A DNA stretch of 64,000 nucleotides from Palsa-504 sp963844625 (GTDB taxonomy: Bacteria; Actinomycetota; Actinomycetes; Streptosporangiales; Streptosporangiaceae). The notes below the pieces were generated by a model. That model had not been told where the DNA came from, made no database searches, and was given only the letters and a program-made list of their open reading frames with translations. Made by a program: the position numbers and the translations under genes. How positions within the stretch are numbered: the stretch's first letter is position 1; each line of letters starts with the position of its first letter. The stretch spans positions 62,001 to 126,000 of the forward strand of contig CAWJPF010000009.1 of NCBI GenBank assembly GCA_963844625.1. Direction: 5' to 3'. Shown one piece after another: positions 52,096 through 59,755 of the stretch.

Positions 52096-53639
52096 TGCCC
52101 GGCTAACCGGCGGCGCTCCAGCGGACGGCCCCTGAGCAGGGGAAGCAGCGGCCGGACAGTCCGGCGTGCGGCACAGCCCTGCCAGACCCCGAGGCTGTAC
52201 CCGATGTCGTCGAGAAGCCGCGCCGTCACGTAACGCGCCGGGTCGAGCGGCGGGCGCCGGTCCAGCCAGTCGAGCAGCGGGGGCGCTAGCACCAGCGCGG
52301 CCACCGGAAGCCGGAGCCGCCGCACGGCCACCGTCACTGGCAGCGCCACCGGCCACCAGGTGCGGGAGATCGCGCTGCCCAGCGGCAAGGCGGCTTGGAG
52401 CGTCCCGCCGCCGACCTGCTGCGCCGCCAGCCGCCACGCGGACGACCCGGCTGGCCGCGGCCACCCTTCGCCGGTAACCCGAGCCAGCCGCCGGGCAAGT
52501 AGGGCGGTAGCGGCCCCGGTGACCACGGCCGCCGCGGCGGGGCGCCCCGCCGCCGCGGCCAGCCAGGCCGCCGCGGTCCACGGCGACGCGTACAGCGGGC
52601 GCACCGCGCCGGGATGCCGCTGCTCAAGCGCGGCCGCCGAGGTCCCGTAATCCTTGCGCCTGGCCAGCCACGCGCGCAGCCGCACCCGGTGCTGGTGCCC
52701 CATGGTGGCGGCCGGCTCATACCGTGTCCGCCAGCCGGCTGCGGCTAGCCGCCACACGAAGTCGACGTCCTCCCCCACCTGCATGTCTTCGGCGAAACCC
52801 GCCCCGGCCGCGGCCTTTCGCACGATCAGGGCGGCGCCTGGGACGTATGGGACACGCGACCCCGGCCGGACGATGCTGGGCCGGGCCCCCATGTCGAGCG
52901 TGGAACTTGCCCCCTCGTACCGCGCCAGCCACGTCCGGCCGTTCTCGTGCGGAACGATGCGCGGCGCGACCGCGCCCACCGCCGGGTCCGCGAAGTGCGG
53001 CAGCAGGACGTCCAGCCAGCCCGGGCGAGGTACGCAATCGGAGTCGAGGAAGGCAACCAGCGGAGTGTCCGCCGCGGCCAAGCCGGTGTTCCTGGCCGCC
53101 GCCGGGCCGCCGTTTTGCGGCCGGCGCAGCATGCTGGCCCCCGCTTCGGCCGCGGCTCTCGCCACGGCCTCCGGATCGCGTGAGCCGTCGTCCACCACGA
53201 TCACGCGCGGCATCTTCGCCAGGCCGGCCAGGCAACGGGCCAGCTCGGCAGGCCTGTCCCGGACGGGGATCACGACCGTGACCTCGCTGGCGTCCCGATG
53301 GCTGGCCCGCTGGTCGCCGGCGTCCTGGTCGCTGGCCCGCCGCTTGCGGGCGGGATGGGCGATGCCGGTGTCGAGCAGGCGGCGCGCCAAGGCGCGGGCC
53401 TTGGGGTTGTCCGGCACCGGCGCCCCTGACCACCAGCCCTCCACATGCTGGCCCCCGGCCGGGGTCAGCCGCAGTACCCGGGTGGGATAACCGCCCGTGA
53501 GCACCGTCCCGCCCGCTAGCATCCGTGACCCTGGATCGGCACACAGCCGAAACCCCGCCGGGACCAGGTCGTCGACTGGTCCCTGTCCGGCCAGGGGAAG
53601 CACGCCGTCCGGCTTCCGCAGCCCAGTTCCCTTCAGCAC
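51924..53639 (-). CDS. mftF: Mycofactocin glycosyltransferase MftF (with run-on C-terminus)
   Basis: A family 2 glycosyltransferase that adds glucose units to mycofactocin. An N-terminal domain (LAGGTVLTGGYPTRVLRL) precedes the GT-A domain: VVIPVRDRPAELARCL, VVDDGSRDP, NGGPAAARNTGLAA, DXD-type FLDSDCVPRPGWL, and GEDVDFVWRLAAAGW. A hydrophobic C-terminal region follows. MftF proteins normally end near LLPLLRGRPLERRR; here the frame runs about 57 residues further, antisense to the end of mftD. Leaderless GTG start. Confidence 0.88.
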   Translation of the reverse strand: MLKGTGLRKPDGVLPLAGQGPVDDLVPAGFRLCADPGSRMLAGGTVLTGGYPTRVLRLTPAGGQHVEGWWSGAPVPDNPKARALARRLLDTGIAHPARKRRASDQDAGDQRASHRDASEVTVVIPVRDRPAELARCLAGLAKMPRVIVVDDGSRDPEAVARAAAEAGASMLRRPQNGGPAAARNTGLAAADTPLVAFLDSDCVPRPGWLDVLLPHFADPAVGAVAPRIVPHENGRTWLARYEGASSTLDMGARPSIVRPGSRVPYVPGAALIVRKAAAGAGFAEDMQVGEDVDFVWRLAAAGWRTRYEPAATMGHQHRVRLRAWLARRKDYGTSAAALEQRHPGAVRPLYASPWTAAAWLAAAAGRPAAAAVVTGAATALLARRLARVTGEGWPRPAGSSAWRLAAQQVGGGTLQAALPLGSAISRTWWPVALPVTVAVRRLRLPVAALVLAPPLLDWLDRRPPLDPARYVTARLLDDIGYSLGVWQGCAARRTVRPLLPLLRGRPLERRRLAGHHLCRPRLNSAGTRMSSGDRSWMEARPSASSVESMPARSTSNTFFTPAEPLAARPHR

Positions 53640-53645
53640 CAGCCA

Positions 53646-53651
53646 AGACTA
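53646..53651 (-). promoter_or_regulatory. -10 box of leaderless mftF promoter
   Basis: TAGTCT on the minus strand ends 6 bases before the GTG at 53637-53639. Confidence 0.5.
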
Positions 53652-53684
53652 TTACGGATAGTACTTCCTGCTCAGGACGCCGGG

Positions 53685-53690
53685 TAGCCT
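53685..53690 (+). promoter_or_regulatory. -10 box before the truncated Nudix gene
   Basis: TAGCCT ends 6 bases before the GTG at 53697, the same leaderless layout as intact genes nearby. Confidence 0.45.
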
Positions 53691-53696
53691 CGCGCG

Positions 53697-53855
53697 GTGA
53701 CCCAGGGCGAGGAACGTACCCGCTGGAAGGTCCGCGCGGAACGCGTCGTCGGCCAGAAATCGCACATCCGGCTCAGCATCACCTCGGTAGAACTGCCGGA
53801 TGGCGTCACCTTCGACCAGTACGCCCTCCTGACCGCCGCTCAGAGCGCCAGCTGA
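53697..53855 (+). pseudogene. Truncated Nudix-hydrolase N-terminus (52 aa)
   Basis: The frame reads VTQGEERTRWKVRAERVVGQ, then RLSITSVELPDGVTFDQYALL and stops at 53853-53855. This matches the first 45 residues of a common actinobacterial Nudix family (W-x-V-x-G-E-R-V and L-x-x-V-E-x-P-D-G), but the Nudix box is absent and no continuation is found in other frames. With its own promoter it may still be expressed as a peptide. Confidence 0.6.
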
Positions 53856-54073
53856 ACTCCCCTTCACCCTCAGCCCACCAATCACGTAATGCCTCCGTTC
53901 GCGTGGAAGATCCGGCTTCTGTGGAAGATTTGGGCTGCTCTGTGAGCGTTCCAGACTAAGGTGAGTTCCCGGCGCGTCGCGCCCCGATGGGCGCTATGGT
54001 AGCGTATGCCCGGCTTGTACCAGTCCGTCCCGTTCCCCCGGCAGCGCGAATCAGCGGCCCGGGGCGCCGGCAA

Positions 54074-54131
54074 TGACATGAAACCCCGGTTCCAGCACAC
54101 GCTGGCGTGCTGAAACCCCAGTTTCATGTCA
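54074..54131. repeat. Palindromic element, copy 2
   Basis: Arms 54074-54098 and 54107-54131 match at 21 of 25 positions around an 8-base loop. Arm ends (CATGAAACC, CAGCAC) and loop length equal those of the copy at 9777-9826, so the two belong to one repeat family. Confidence 0.8.
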
Positions 54132-54371
54132 CAGTCACACGCCAGGACACCGGATCAGCCACGCGGATACCGCAAAACGGACGACAGCGGAACGCTGCCG
54201 CCCGTACCACAGCGGACGCGACGACACACCGCTAACACACGTTACTTTGGAACGCTTACGGCGGGTACCAAATACTCCGCGTAGCTCGGATTTTCCAAGA
54301 TCTTTTCGAGCATGGACCTCTGCCGAGGTTGCTGAGAGGGAAGGTGTTCTAGCTTCCCGATAGCGCCAGGC

Positions 54372-54397
54372 TCTTGAGAAACACCAGTCTCTCAAGA
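54372..54397. promoter_or_regulatory. Inverted repeat upstream of mftE
   Basis: TCTTGAGA-N10-TCTCAAGA, centred about 45 bases before the mftE -10 box. A candidate activator or repressor site. Confidence 0.4.
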
Positions 54398-54428
54398 AGC
54401 ACCAAGCTTTCGCTGACACGACGGGGCG

Positions 54429-54434
54429 TAGCAT
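54429..54434 (+). promoter_or_regulatory. -10 box of leaderless mftE promoter
   Basis: TAGCAT ends 6 bases before the ATG at 54441; no ribosome site is seen. Confidence 0.5.
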
Positions 54435-54440
54435 GACGGC

Positions 54441-55148
54441 ATGCCAGCGCCGCCGCCTGTCTCCGAGCTGGCGCGGATGCGGTGGCCGGACGTCGAGACG
54501 GGGCTGCGGCAGCTGCTGGTGGTGCCGGTCGGCTCGCTGGAGCAGCACGGTCCGCACCTGCCGCTGGACACCGATACCAGGATCGCCGAGGCGGTGGCCC
54601 GGCGCGCGGCCGCGGGCCGTCCTGGCGTGGCACTCGCTCCCGCATTCGGGGTGGGCGCCAGCGGCGAGCACGCGGCCTTCCCTGGCACCTTGTCTATCGG
54701 CGCCGAAGCGCTGGCCGCCTGCCTGATCGAGCTTGGCCGGCACGCCAGCCTGCACTGGCCCGCATTGCTGCTGGTCAACGGGCACGGCGGGAACGCCGCC
54801 GCGGTCCAGGCGGCCGTCGGGCGGCTCCGCTATGAGGGACGGGTCTGCGTGGCCTGGCACGCCGGGCTGCCCGACGGCGATGCGCACGCCGGCCGGTCGG
54901 AGACCTCGGTCATGCTCGCGCTTGACCCCGGCGCGGTCCGGCTGGAGGCGGCCGAGCGGGGTGACGTCCGGCCGATCGCCGAGATCCTGCCGGAGCTGCG
55001 CGAGAGGGGCGTGCGCGCGGTCAGCGCGAACGGCGTGCTCGGCGACCCGGCCGGGGCCTCGGCGGCCGAGGGCGAGCAGGTCCTCGCACGCCTGGTGGAC
55101 GGGCTGAACGACGCGATGGACCGGCTGCTCGAGCGCCGGCCCCCCTAG
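54441..55148 (+). CDS. mftE: Mycofactocin peptidase MftE (creatininase family)
   Basis: A 235-residue metallopeptidase that releases AHDP from the modified MftA peptide. Metal-binding blocks GSLEQHGPHLPLDTDT and LLVNGHGGNAAAV are intact, as is HAGRSETSVMLAL. Length and motifs match MftE rather than creatininase itself. It has its own leaderless promoter and is separated from mftD and mftF by a Nudix stub and repeat, so it is not in a normal mft operon. Confidence 0.88.
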   Translation: MPAPPPVSELARMRWPDVETGLRQLLVVPVGSLEQHGPHLPLDTDTRIAEAVARRAAAGRPGVALAPAFGVGASGEHAAFPGTLSIGAEALAACLIELGRHASLHWPALLLVNGHGGNAAAVQAAVGRLRYEGRVCVAWHAGLPDGDAHAGRSETSVMLALDPGAVRLEAAERGDVRPIAEILPELRERGVRAVSANGVLGDPAGASAAEGEQVLARLVDGLNDAMDRLLERRPP

Positions 55149-55255
55149 CGAGTCGCTGCAGGCACGTGTCCGACATGTGTCACCCCTGTCCGTTCGGGAT
55201 AAAAGGATCGAAGTCCAGGGGAAGCGGCGTACGCACCGGGCCGGCCGAAGCGCGC

Positions 55256-55261
55256 TAGGTT
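55256..55261 (+). promoter_or_regulatory. -10 box of the DUF1003 gene
   Basis: TAGGTT lies 63 bases before the chosen GTG; with AGGAGG six bases before that GTG, this gene appears to have a normal leader of about 55 bases. Confidence 0.5.
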
Positions 55262-55324
55262 GTGGCGGAACCTACTTTGCCGGCCGGGCGGATCTGTGGC
55301 CGGCGGCCTGCGAGGAGGATTCCT

Positions 55325-55945
55325 GTGTCCGAAACGATCACGCTGCCTGACGGTCAAAAAGTCGAGTCGCCGCATATCCCGCGGCCGGAAACGGACGGCG
55401 AGGCCCTGCGGGCGATCGAAGAGGCGACTTCGCATCTCAAGGAGCGGGCTCAGAAGATAAGGGCCAACCCGGAACAGCACCTGCCCAAGCTCGTCCTGTC
55501 CACGCACGTGCGCGGGACCGGCATCCTGGACCGGATCGCCAACGGGGTCAACAGGTTCTGCGGCTCCATGTACGTGTTCGTCTTTATCACCGTCGGCGTC
55601 GTGGCCTGGCTCTTCCTCGGCAACATCGTCGGGTTTGACAAGACGCCCTGGCCGCTGCTGCTGACCATCCTCAACCTGCCGCAGCTGTCCATCATGATCT
55701 CACTGCAGGTCAGCGCCAACCGGGCCCAGGCGGCCAGCGACCGCCGGGCCATCGCCGACCACGAGACCCTGATCGCGCTGCACGAGATGGCCAAGCAGCA
55801 GCTCGACATCCTGAACGGCCAGGACCGGGTGCTGGCCATATTGGACAACTTCGCCAGCAAGGACATGCCGGGCCGGCAGCACGAGATCCAGGACTGCGTG
55901 AATCGGATCCTGGCGAAGGTCGACGCCATCCCTGCCGCGGGGTGA
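55325..55945 (+). CDS. DUF1003 membrane protein
   Basis: 206 residues. A polar N-terminus, two membrane spans (about 80-130: MYVFVFITVGVVAWLFLG and PWPLLLTILNLPQLSIMI) and a coiled C-terminal tail (RRAIADHETLIALHEMAKQQ). Matches DUF1003, function unknown. AGGAGG six bases upstream fixes the GTG at 55325; the open frame upstream to 55262 lies at the promoter and is probably untranslated. Confidence 0.87.
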   Translation: MSETITLPDGQKVESPHIPRPETDGEALRAIEEATSHLKERAQKIRANPEQHLPKLVLSTHVRGTGILDRIANGVNRFCGSMYVFVFITVGVVAWLFLGNIVGFDKTPWPLLLTILNLPQLSIMISLQVSANRAQAASDRRAIADHETLIALHEMAKQQLDILNGQDRVLAILDNFASKDMPGRQHEIQDCVNRILAKVDAIPAAG

Positions 55946-56063
55946 GCCGAGATGCTCGTGGACCGGTCCAGGCTCGAGGCGTCCTTCTGACCCCCAGTCT
56001 TGCTGATGCTCAGCCCCCGAGATCCTCCAGATTAATAGTTGCTATCAAGCAAGTGTTTCGCAG

Positions 56064-56069
56064 TACAAT
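56064..56069 (+). promoter_or_regulatory. Promoter of the MFS transporter (leaderless)
   Basis: TACAAT, near-consensus, ends 8 bases before the GTG at 56078. TTGCTA at 56039-56044 is a plausible -35 with 19-base spacing. Confidence 0.6.
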
Positions 56070-56077
56070 GGGTAAAC

Positions 56078-58003
56078 GTGCGACAAAGCGTTGACTCCAG
56101 CCATGTGAACGGGACATCGGGTACGCCGGGCGGATCCGGTGGCGGTGACGCGCGCCCGGACAGGTACCGGTGGATCGCCCTGTCCAACACGACGCTGAGC
56201 ATGACCATGGCGACGATCGACGCGTCGATCGTGATCATCGCGATGCCGGCCATCTTCCGCGGTATCGGCCTGAACCCCCTCACCCCGGGCAACGTGACTT
56301 ACCTGCTCTGGATGATTATGGGGTACCTGCTCGTCCAGTCGGTGCTGGTAGTGACGCTGGGCCGGCTGGGCGACATGTTCGGCCGGGTGAAGATCTACAA
56401 TCTTGGCTTCGTCGTCTTCACGCTGGCCTCGATCGCGCTCTCGCTTGATCCGCTGACCGGCACGCACGGCGCGTTGTGGCTGATCGGCTTCCGGTTCGTG
56501 CAGGCGTTCGGCGGTGCGATGCTGATGGCCAACTCGGCGGCCATCTTGACCGACGCCTTCCCGGCCCACAAGCGCGGCATGGCGCTGGGCATCAACCAGA
56601 TCGCCGGGATCTCCGGGCAGTTCGTCGGGCTGCTGCTCGGCGGCGTGCTGGCCGCCGTGAACTGGCGCCTGGTGTTCTGGGTCAACGTGCCGATCGGGCT
56701 GTTCGGCACCATCTGGGCGTACAAGAGCCTGCGCGAGGTCGCGACCACCAGGCGCGCGAAGATCGACTGGATCGGGAACATCCTGTTCGCGGTGGGCCTG
56801 GGCACCCTGCTGATCGCTATCACCTTCGGGATCCGGCCCTACGGCGGGCACCCGACCGGGTGGACCAACCCCATGATCATCGGCGGGCTGATCGGCGGCG
56901 TCGCCCTCCTGGTCGCGTTCTGCATATTCGAGACAAAGATCGCCGAGCCGATGTTCCAGATGGCCCTGTTCAAGATCAGGGCCTTCGCGGCGGGCAACGC
57001 CGCCAGCCTGCTCGGCTCGATCGCTCGCGGCGGGCTGCAGTTCATTCTGGTCATCTGGCTGGCCGGCATCTGGCTGCCGCTGCACGGCTACGACTTCACC
57101 GTGACACCGCTGTGGGCCGGGATCTACATGCTGCCGCTCACCGCGGGCTTCCTGATCGCCGGGCCGATCTCGGGCACGCTGTCCGACCGGTACGGTCAGC
57201 GGCTATTCGCCACCTCCGGACTGCTCCTGGCCGCCGTCTGTTTCGTCGGGCTCATGCTGCTCCCGGTGGACTTCCCTTACCCGCTGTTCGCGTTGCTGAT
57301 CTTCGGCAACGGGGTAGGTTCTGGCCTGTTCGCTTCCCCGAACACCTCGGCGATCATGAGCTCGGTGCCGGCCGGGCAGCGCGGCTCCGCGTCCGGCATG
57401 CGCTCCACCTTCCAGAACTCCGGCATGTCCCTGTCCATCGGCATCTTCTTCTCGCTGATGATCGCCGGGGTGGCTTCGGCTCTCCCCCACACCCTGGCCA
57501 GCGGGCTGACCGCCCAGGGCGTACCGGCCTCAGTAGCCACGCAGGTCAGCCATCTGCCGCCGGTCAGCACGCTGTTCGCCGCGCTGCTCGGCTTCAACCC
57601 GGTCCGGACTTTGCTGACGCCTTCGGGGGTCCTGGCCAAGCTCCCCGCCCACAACGTCGCGGTCCTGACCGGCAGGCAGTTTTTCCCTGAGCTGATCTCG
57701 GCGCCGTTCCATCAAGGCCTGGTCATCGTCTTCACCGCCGCCGCGATCATGTCGGTGCTCGGCGCGCTGGTGTCGCTGCTGCGCGGCAAGCAGTTCTACT
57801 ACGACGAACCCCTGGTCGCGGTGAACCCGGTGACCCCTGACGGTCCCGCGGTCAGCCTCCCGCCCGTGCCCAGGCCACAAACCATTTCCCCGAACGGGCA
57901 CGGTGCCAGCCCTGAGCCAGGCGATTCGCCCGCCCGGGCGGCCGGTCCCCCCGGCCCGGCGCGGCGCGATAACGCTCACGCGCCGCGGGGCGGCAGCGCG
58001 TAG
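56078..58003 (+). CDS. MFS multidrug efflux transporter (EmrB/QacA-type, 14 spans)
   Basis: A 641-residue proton-driven exporter. Motif A is LGRLGDMFGRVKIYNLG; motif C-like VNVPIGLFGTIWAYKSLRE and TIDASIVIIAMPAI mark the drug:H+ antiporter-2 family. An extended loop near residue 500 and a long Pro/Gly-rich cytoplasmic tail follow. GTG at 56078 is chosen from the promoter position over an in-frame codon at 56039. The TAG stop forms part of the next gene's -10 box. Confidence 0.88.
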   Translation: MRQSVDSSHVNGTSGTPGGSGGGDARPDRYRWIALSNTTLSMTMATIDASIVIIAMPAIFRGIGLNPLTPGNVTYLLWMIMGYLLVQSVLVVTLGRLGDMFGRVKIYNLGFVVFTLASIALSLDPLTGTHGALWLIGFRFVQAFGGAMLMANSAAILTDAFPAHKRGMALGINQIAGISGQFVGLLLGGVLAAVNWRLVFWVNVPIGLFGTIWAYKSLREVATTRRAKIDWIGNILFAVGLGTLLIAITFGIRPYGGHPTGWTNPMIIGGLIGGVALLVAFCIFETKIAEPMFQMALFKIRAFAAGNAASLLGSIARGGLQFILVIWLAGIWLPLHGYDFTVTPLWAGIYMLPLTAGFLIAGPISGTLSDRYGQRLFATSGLLLAAVCFVGLMLLPVDFPYPLFALLIFGNGVGSGLFASPNTSAIMSSVPAGQRGSASGMRSTFQNSGMSLSIGIFFSLMIAGVASALPHTLASGLTAQGVPASVATQVSHLPPVSTLFAALLGFNPVRTLLTPSGVLAKLPAHNVAVLTGRQFFPELISAPFHQGLVIVFTAAAIMSVLGALVSLLRGKQFYYDEPLVAVNPVTPDGPAVSLPPVPRPQTISPNGHGASPEPGDSPARAAGPPGPARRDNAHAPRGGSA

Positions 58004-58006
58004 ACT
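58001..58006 (+). promoter_or_regulatory. -10 box of the FmdB-type gene, overlapping the MFS stop codon
   Basis: TAGACT begins with the MFS gene's TAG stop and ends 7 bases before the GTG at 58014. Confidence 0.5.
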
Positions 58007-58013
58007 GCTGATC

Positions 58014-58238
58014 GTGCCCCGTTACGAGTACCGCTGCCGCGCTTGCGGCGACACGTTCGAGTTGAGCCGCCCGATGACCGAGTCTTCGGCTCCGTGCACC
58101 TGCCCGCAGGGCCACGACGATACGGTGAAGCTCCTGTCCGCGGTCTCGGTGTCTGGCCTCGCCTCCGGCCGCGGGCGTTCGGCTGGATCTCCTCAGGGCG
58201 GCGGCGGATGCTGCGGCGGAGCCTGCGGCTGCGGTTAG
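58014..58238 (+). CDS. FmdB-family zinc ribbon protein
   Basis: 74 residues beginning with the FmdB signature VPRYEYRCRACGDTFEL (first zinc knuckle CRAC), a second pair in CTCPQGH, and a Gly/Ser/Cys-rich end (GGGGCCGGACGCG). A putative small regulatory protein. GTG start directly behind a leaderless promoter. Confidence 0.85.
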   Translation: MPRYEYRCRACGDTFELSRPMTESSAPCTCPQGHDDTVKLLSAVSVSGLASGRGRSAGSPQGGGGCCGGACGCG

Positions 58239-58358
58239 CCGGGCCTGGGTGCGTCATATGACGCAGTGAAGGTGCCTCGCTTGGCACAGCGCATGGCCGT
58301 CTCGCCTGATTCGCTTGACAGGAGGGTTCCGTTAAGCGCGTGTACGGAGGCGAGCGTG

Positions 58359-59051
58359 ATGGCCGCAGCCATGGCTGTACCGGCAGGTTCGATGAGAGGG
58401 CGGCACAGCTTCGGTGACGGGTACCTCGGTGGCGATCGTGATCTCCCAGATCGGGGGCCCGCCCAGGAAGTCATCGGCGAGATGGCCGGGCTGCTGCGTG
58501 ACACGCGCGGCGGTTTGCTCCTGGGCGGCAGCGTTCTGAGCGCGGTCACGATCGGCATCGCTCTGGAGGTCGCATTCTCGCCTTCCGTACTGCGCCCAGG
58601 CGTGGCCGGCGTCGCCTGCCTGGGCCTGCTCGGCGGCCTGATCCTGTGCTGGCTCAGGGCCGGAGTGCTGCTTCTCCTGGCGGGCAGGCCGATCCTTGAC
58701 CAGCTCAGCGACCAGCGGTGGCGTACCGGTGCTCCGGTCGACCCACGGGTGCGGTGGCCGCTGACGCTCCCGCGGGCCGCAGACAGCGCGGACGCGTGGA
58801 ACTGGAGCCGCGTGAACCTTCTGCTCGGAGCGGCCCGCATCCGCGGAGAGCGGATCCACCTGGCTGACACCTGGACCTTCCTCACGGCCGCGTGTTTCAT
58901 GCTGTGGACGACCGTAGTCTTCCTCGGTTTATCCGGCCGGCGGACTCAGGCAGAGCGCGAAAACAACGTGTCACCTCGCAGTTTGTCAAGTGCCTCGGGA
59001 TGGCTCATCGTTAAGGTCAATGTCGGCTATTTCCCGCATGCCGCCATATGA
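58359..59051 (+). CDS. Membrane protein coupled to a Crp-family regulator
   Basis: About 230 residues with two hydrophobic hairpin segments (LLLGGSVLSAVTIGIALEV, GLLGGLILCWLRAGVLLLL) and another near the end (LTAACFMLWTTVVFLGLSG). I do not recognise the family. GGAGG is eight bases before the ATG (a GTG one codon earlier is also possible); the open frame reaches back to 58266. Its stop overlaps the regulator start by 4 bases (ATGA), suggesting a functional pair. Confidence 0.65.
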   Translation: MAAAMAVPAGSMRGRHSFGDGYLGGDRDLPDRGPAQEVIGEMAGLLRDTRGGLLLGGSVLSAVTIGIALEVAFSPSVLRPGVAGVACLGLLGGLILCWLRAGVLLLLAGRPILDQLSDQRWRTGAPVDPRVRWPLTLPRAADSADAWNWSRVNLLLGAARIRGERIHLADTWTFLTAACFMLWTTVVFLGLSGRRTQAERENNVSPRSLSSASGWLIVKVNVGYFPHAAI

Positions 59052-59755
59052 GGCATTTCGACGGTGACGTGAATATGGACGGGGCGAGTTCCGCGAAGGG
59101 GTTCTGGGGTCTTCTTACGGGCCGTGAGCAGGCGGTCCTGTCAACCCTCGGCCTGACCAGGGACTTCCGGCCCGGGATCACGATGTGCCACGAGGGAGAT
59201 CCGGCCACGCACCTTTACGTCCTGGTGACCGGCTGGGTCAAGATCCTTTCTGTGACTAGTGACGGTCACGAGCGGGTCCTCGCGCTACGCGGCCAAGGTG
59301 ACATCGTCGGGGAAATGGCGGGCGAGACGACCGGACACCGGACCGCCACGGTGCGGGCCGTCGACCCCGTGTGCGCGCTGATCGTTGGCTATGACCGGTT
59401 CAGCTCATTCCTCGATTCCCATTCCGGGGCCGCGCACGCCTACCGGCGCACGATGACGCAGCGTCTGAGTGACACGGCCAAGATGCTGCGGAGGCATTCG
59501 GTTACCAGCGGTGCGCAGCGGCTCGCCGCGCTCCTGCTGGACCTCGCCGAACGGCACGGCCGCAGCGTAGACGGCGAGATCCACGTCGCGATGCCGTTGT
59601 CGCAGGAAGAGCTGGCCAGCCTAGCCGGGACATCACGTGCCACGGTGTCGCGCGCTTTCAAGACCTGGCGGCAACGCCGCTTCATCCGCACTGGCCAGCG
59701 GCACATCACGATCACCGACCCCCGGGGCCTGCGGCAGATCGCTGGTCAGTCCTAG
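59048..59755 (+). CDS. Crp/Fnr-family transcriptional regulator
   Basis: 235 residues: cyclic-nucleotide-binding barrel (GITMCHEGDPATHLYVLVTG, GQGDIVGEMAGETTGHRTAT) and C-terminal winged helix (LSQEELASLAGTSRATVSRA). The barrel has the G-E-M-A loop but not the full cAMP-binding R-S pair, so ligand is unsure. Translationally coupled to the membrane protein and convergent with a cyclase-like gene; stops overlap in CTAG. Confidence 0.9.
   Translation: MRHFDGDVNMDGASSAKGFWGLLTGREQAVLSTLGLTRDFRPGITMCHEGDPATHLYVLVTGWVKILSVTSDGHERVLALRGQGDIVGEMAGETTGHRTATVRAVDPVCALIVGYDRFSSFLDSHSGAAHAYRRTMTQRLSDTAKMLRRHSVTSGAQRLAALLLDLAERHGRSVDGEIHVAMPLSQEELASLAGTSRATVSRAFKTWRQRRFIRTGQRHITITDPRGLRQIAGQS

Larger units (their letters stand above)
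53856..54440. other. Intergenic region with palindromic repeat and inverted repeat
   Basis: About 585 bases without a supported gene; no mftA-like precursor peptide (ending in a VY pair) is seen. It holds the palindrome at 54074-54131 and an inverted repeat upstream of mftE. Confidence 0.6.

Noticed and set aside
53652..53885. Minus-strand frame of 77 residues between mftF and mftE, at a spot where MftB might be expected
   Set aside because: Its sequence has no PqqD-like pattern, and it is antisense to a better-supported Nudix N-terminus.
54134..54887. Minus-strand frame opposite mftE
   Set aside because: No family match and it is antisense to intact MftE metal-binding motifs.
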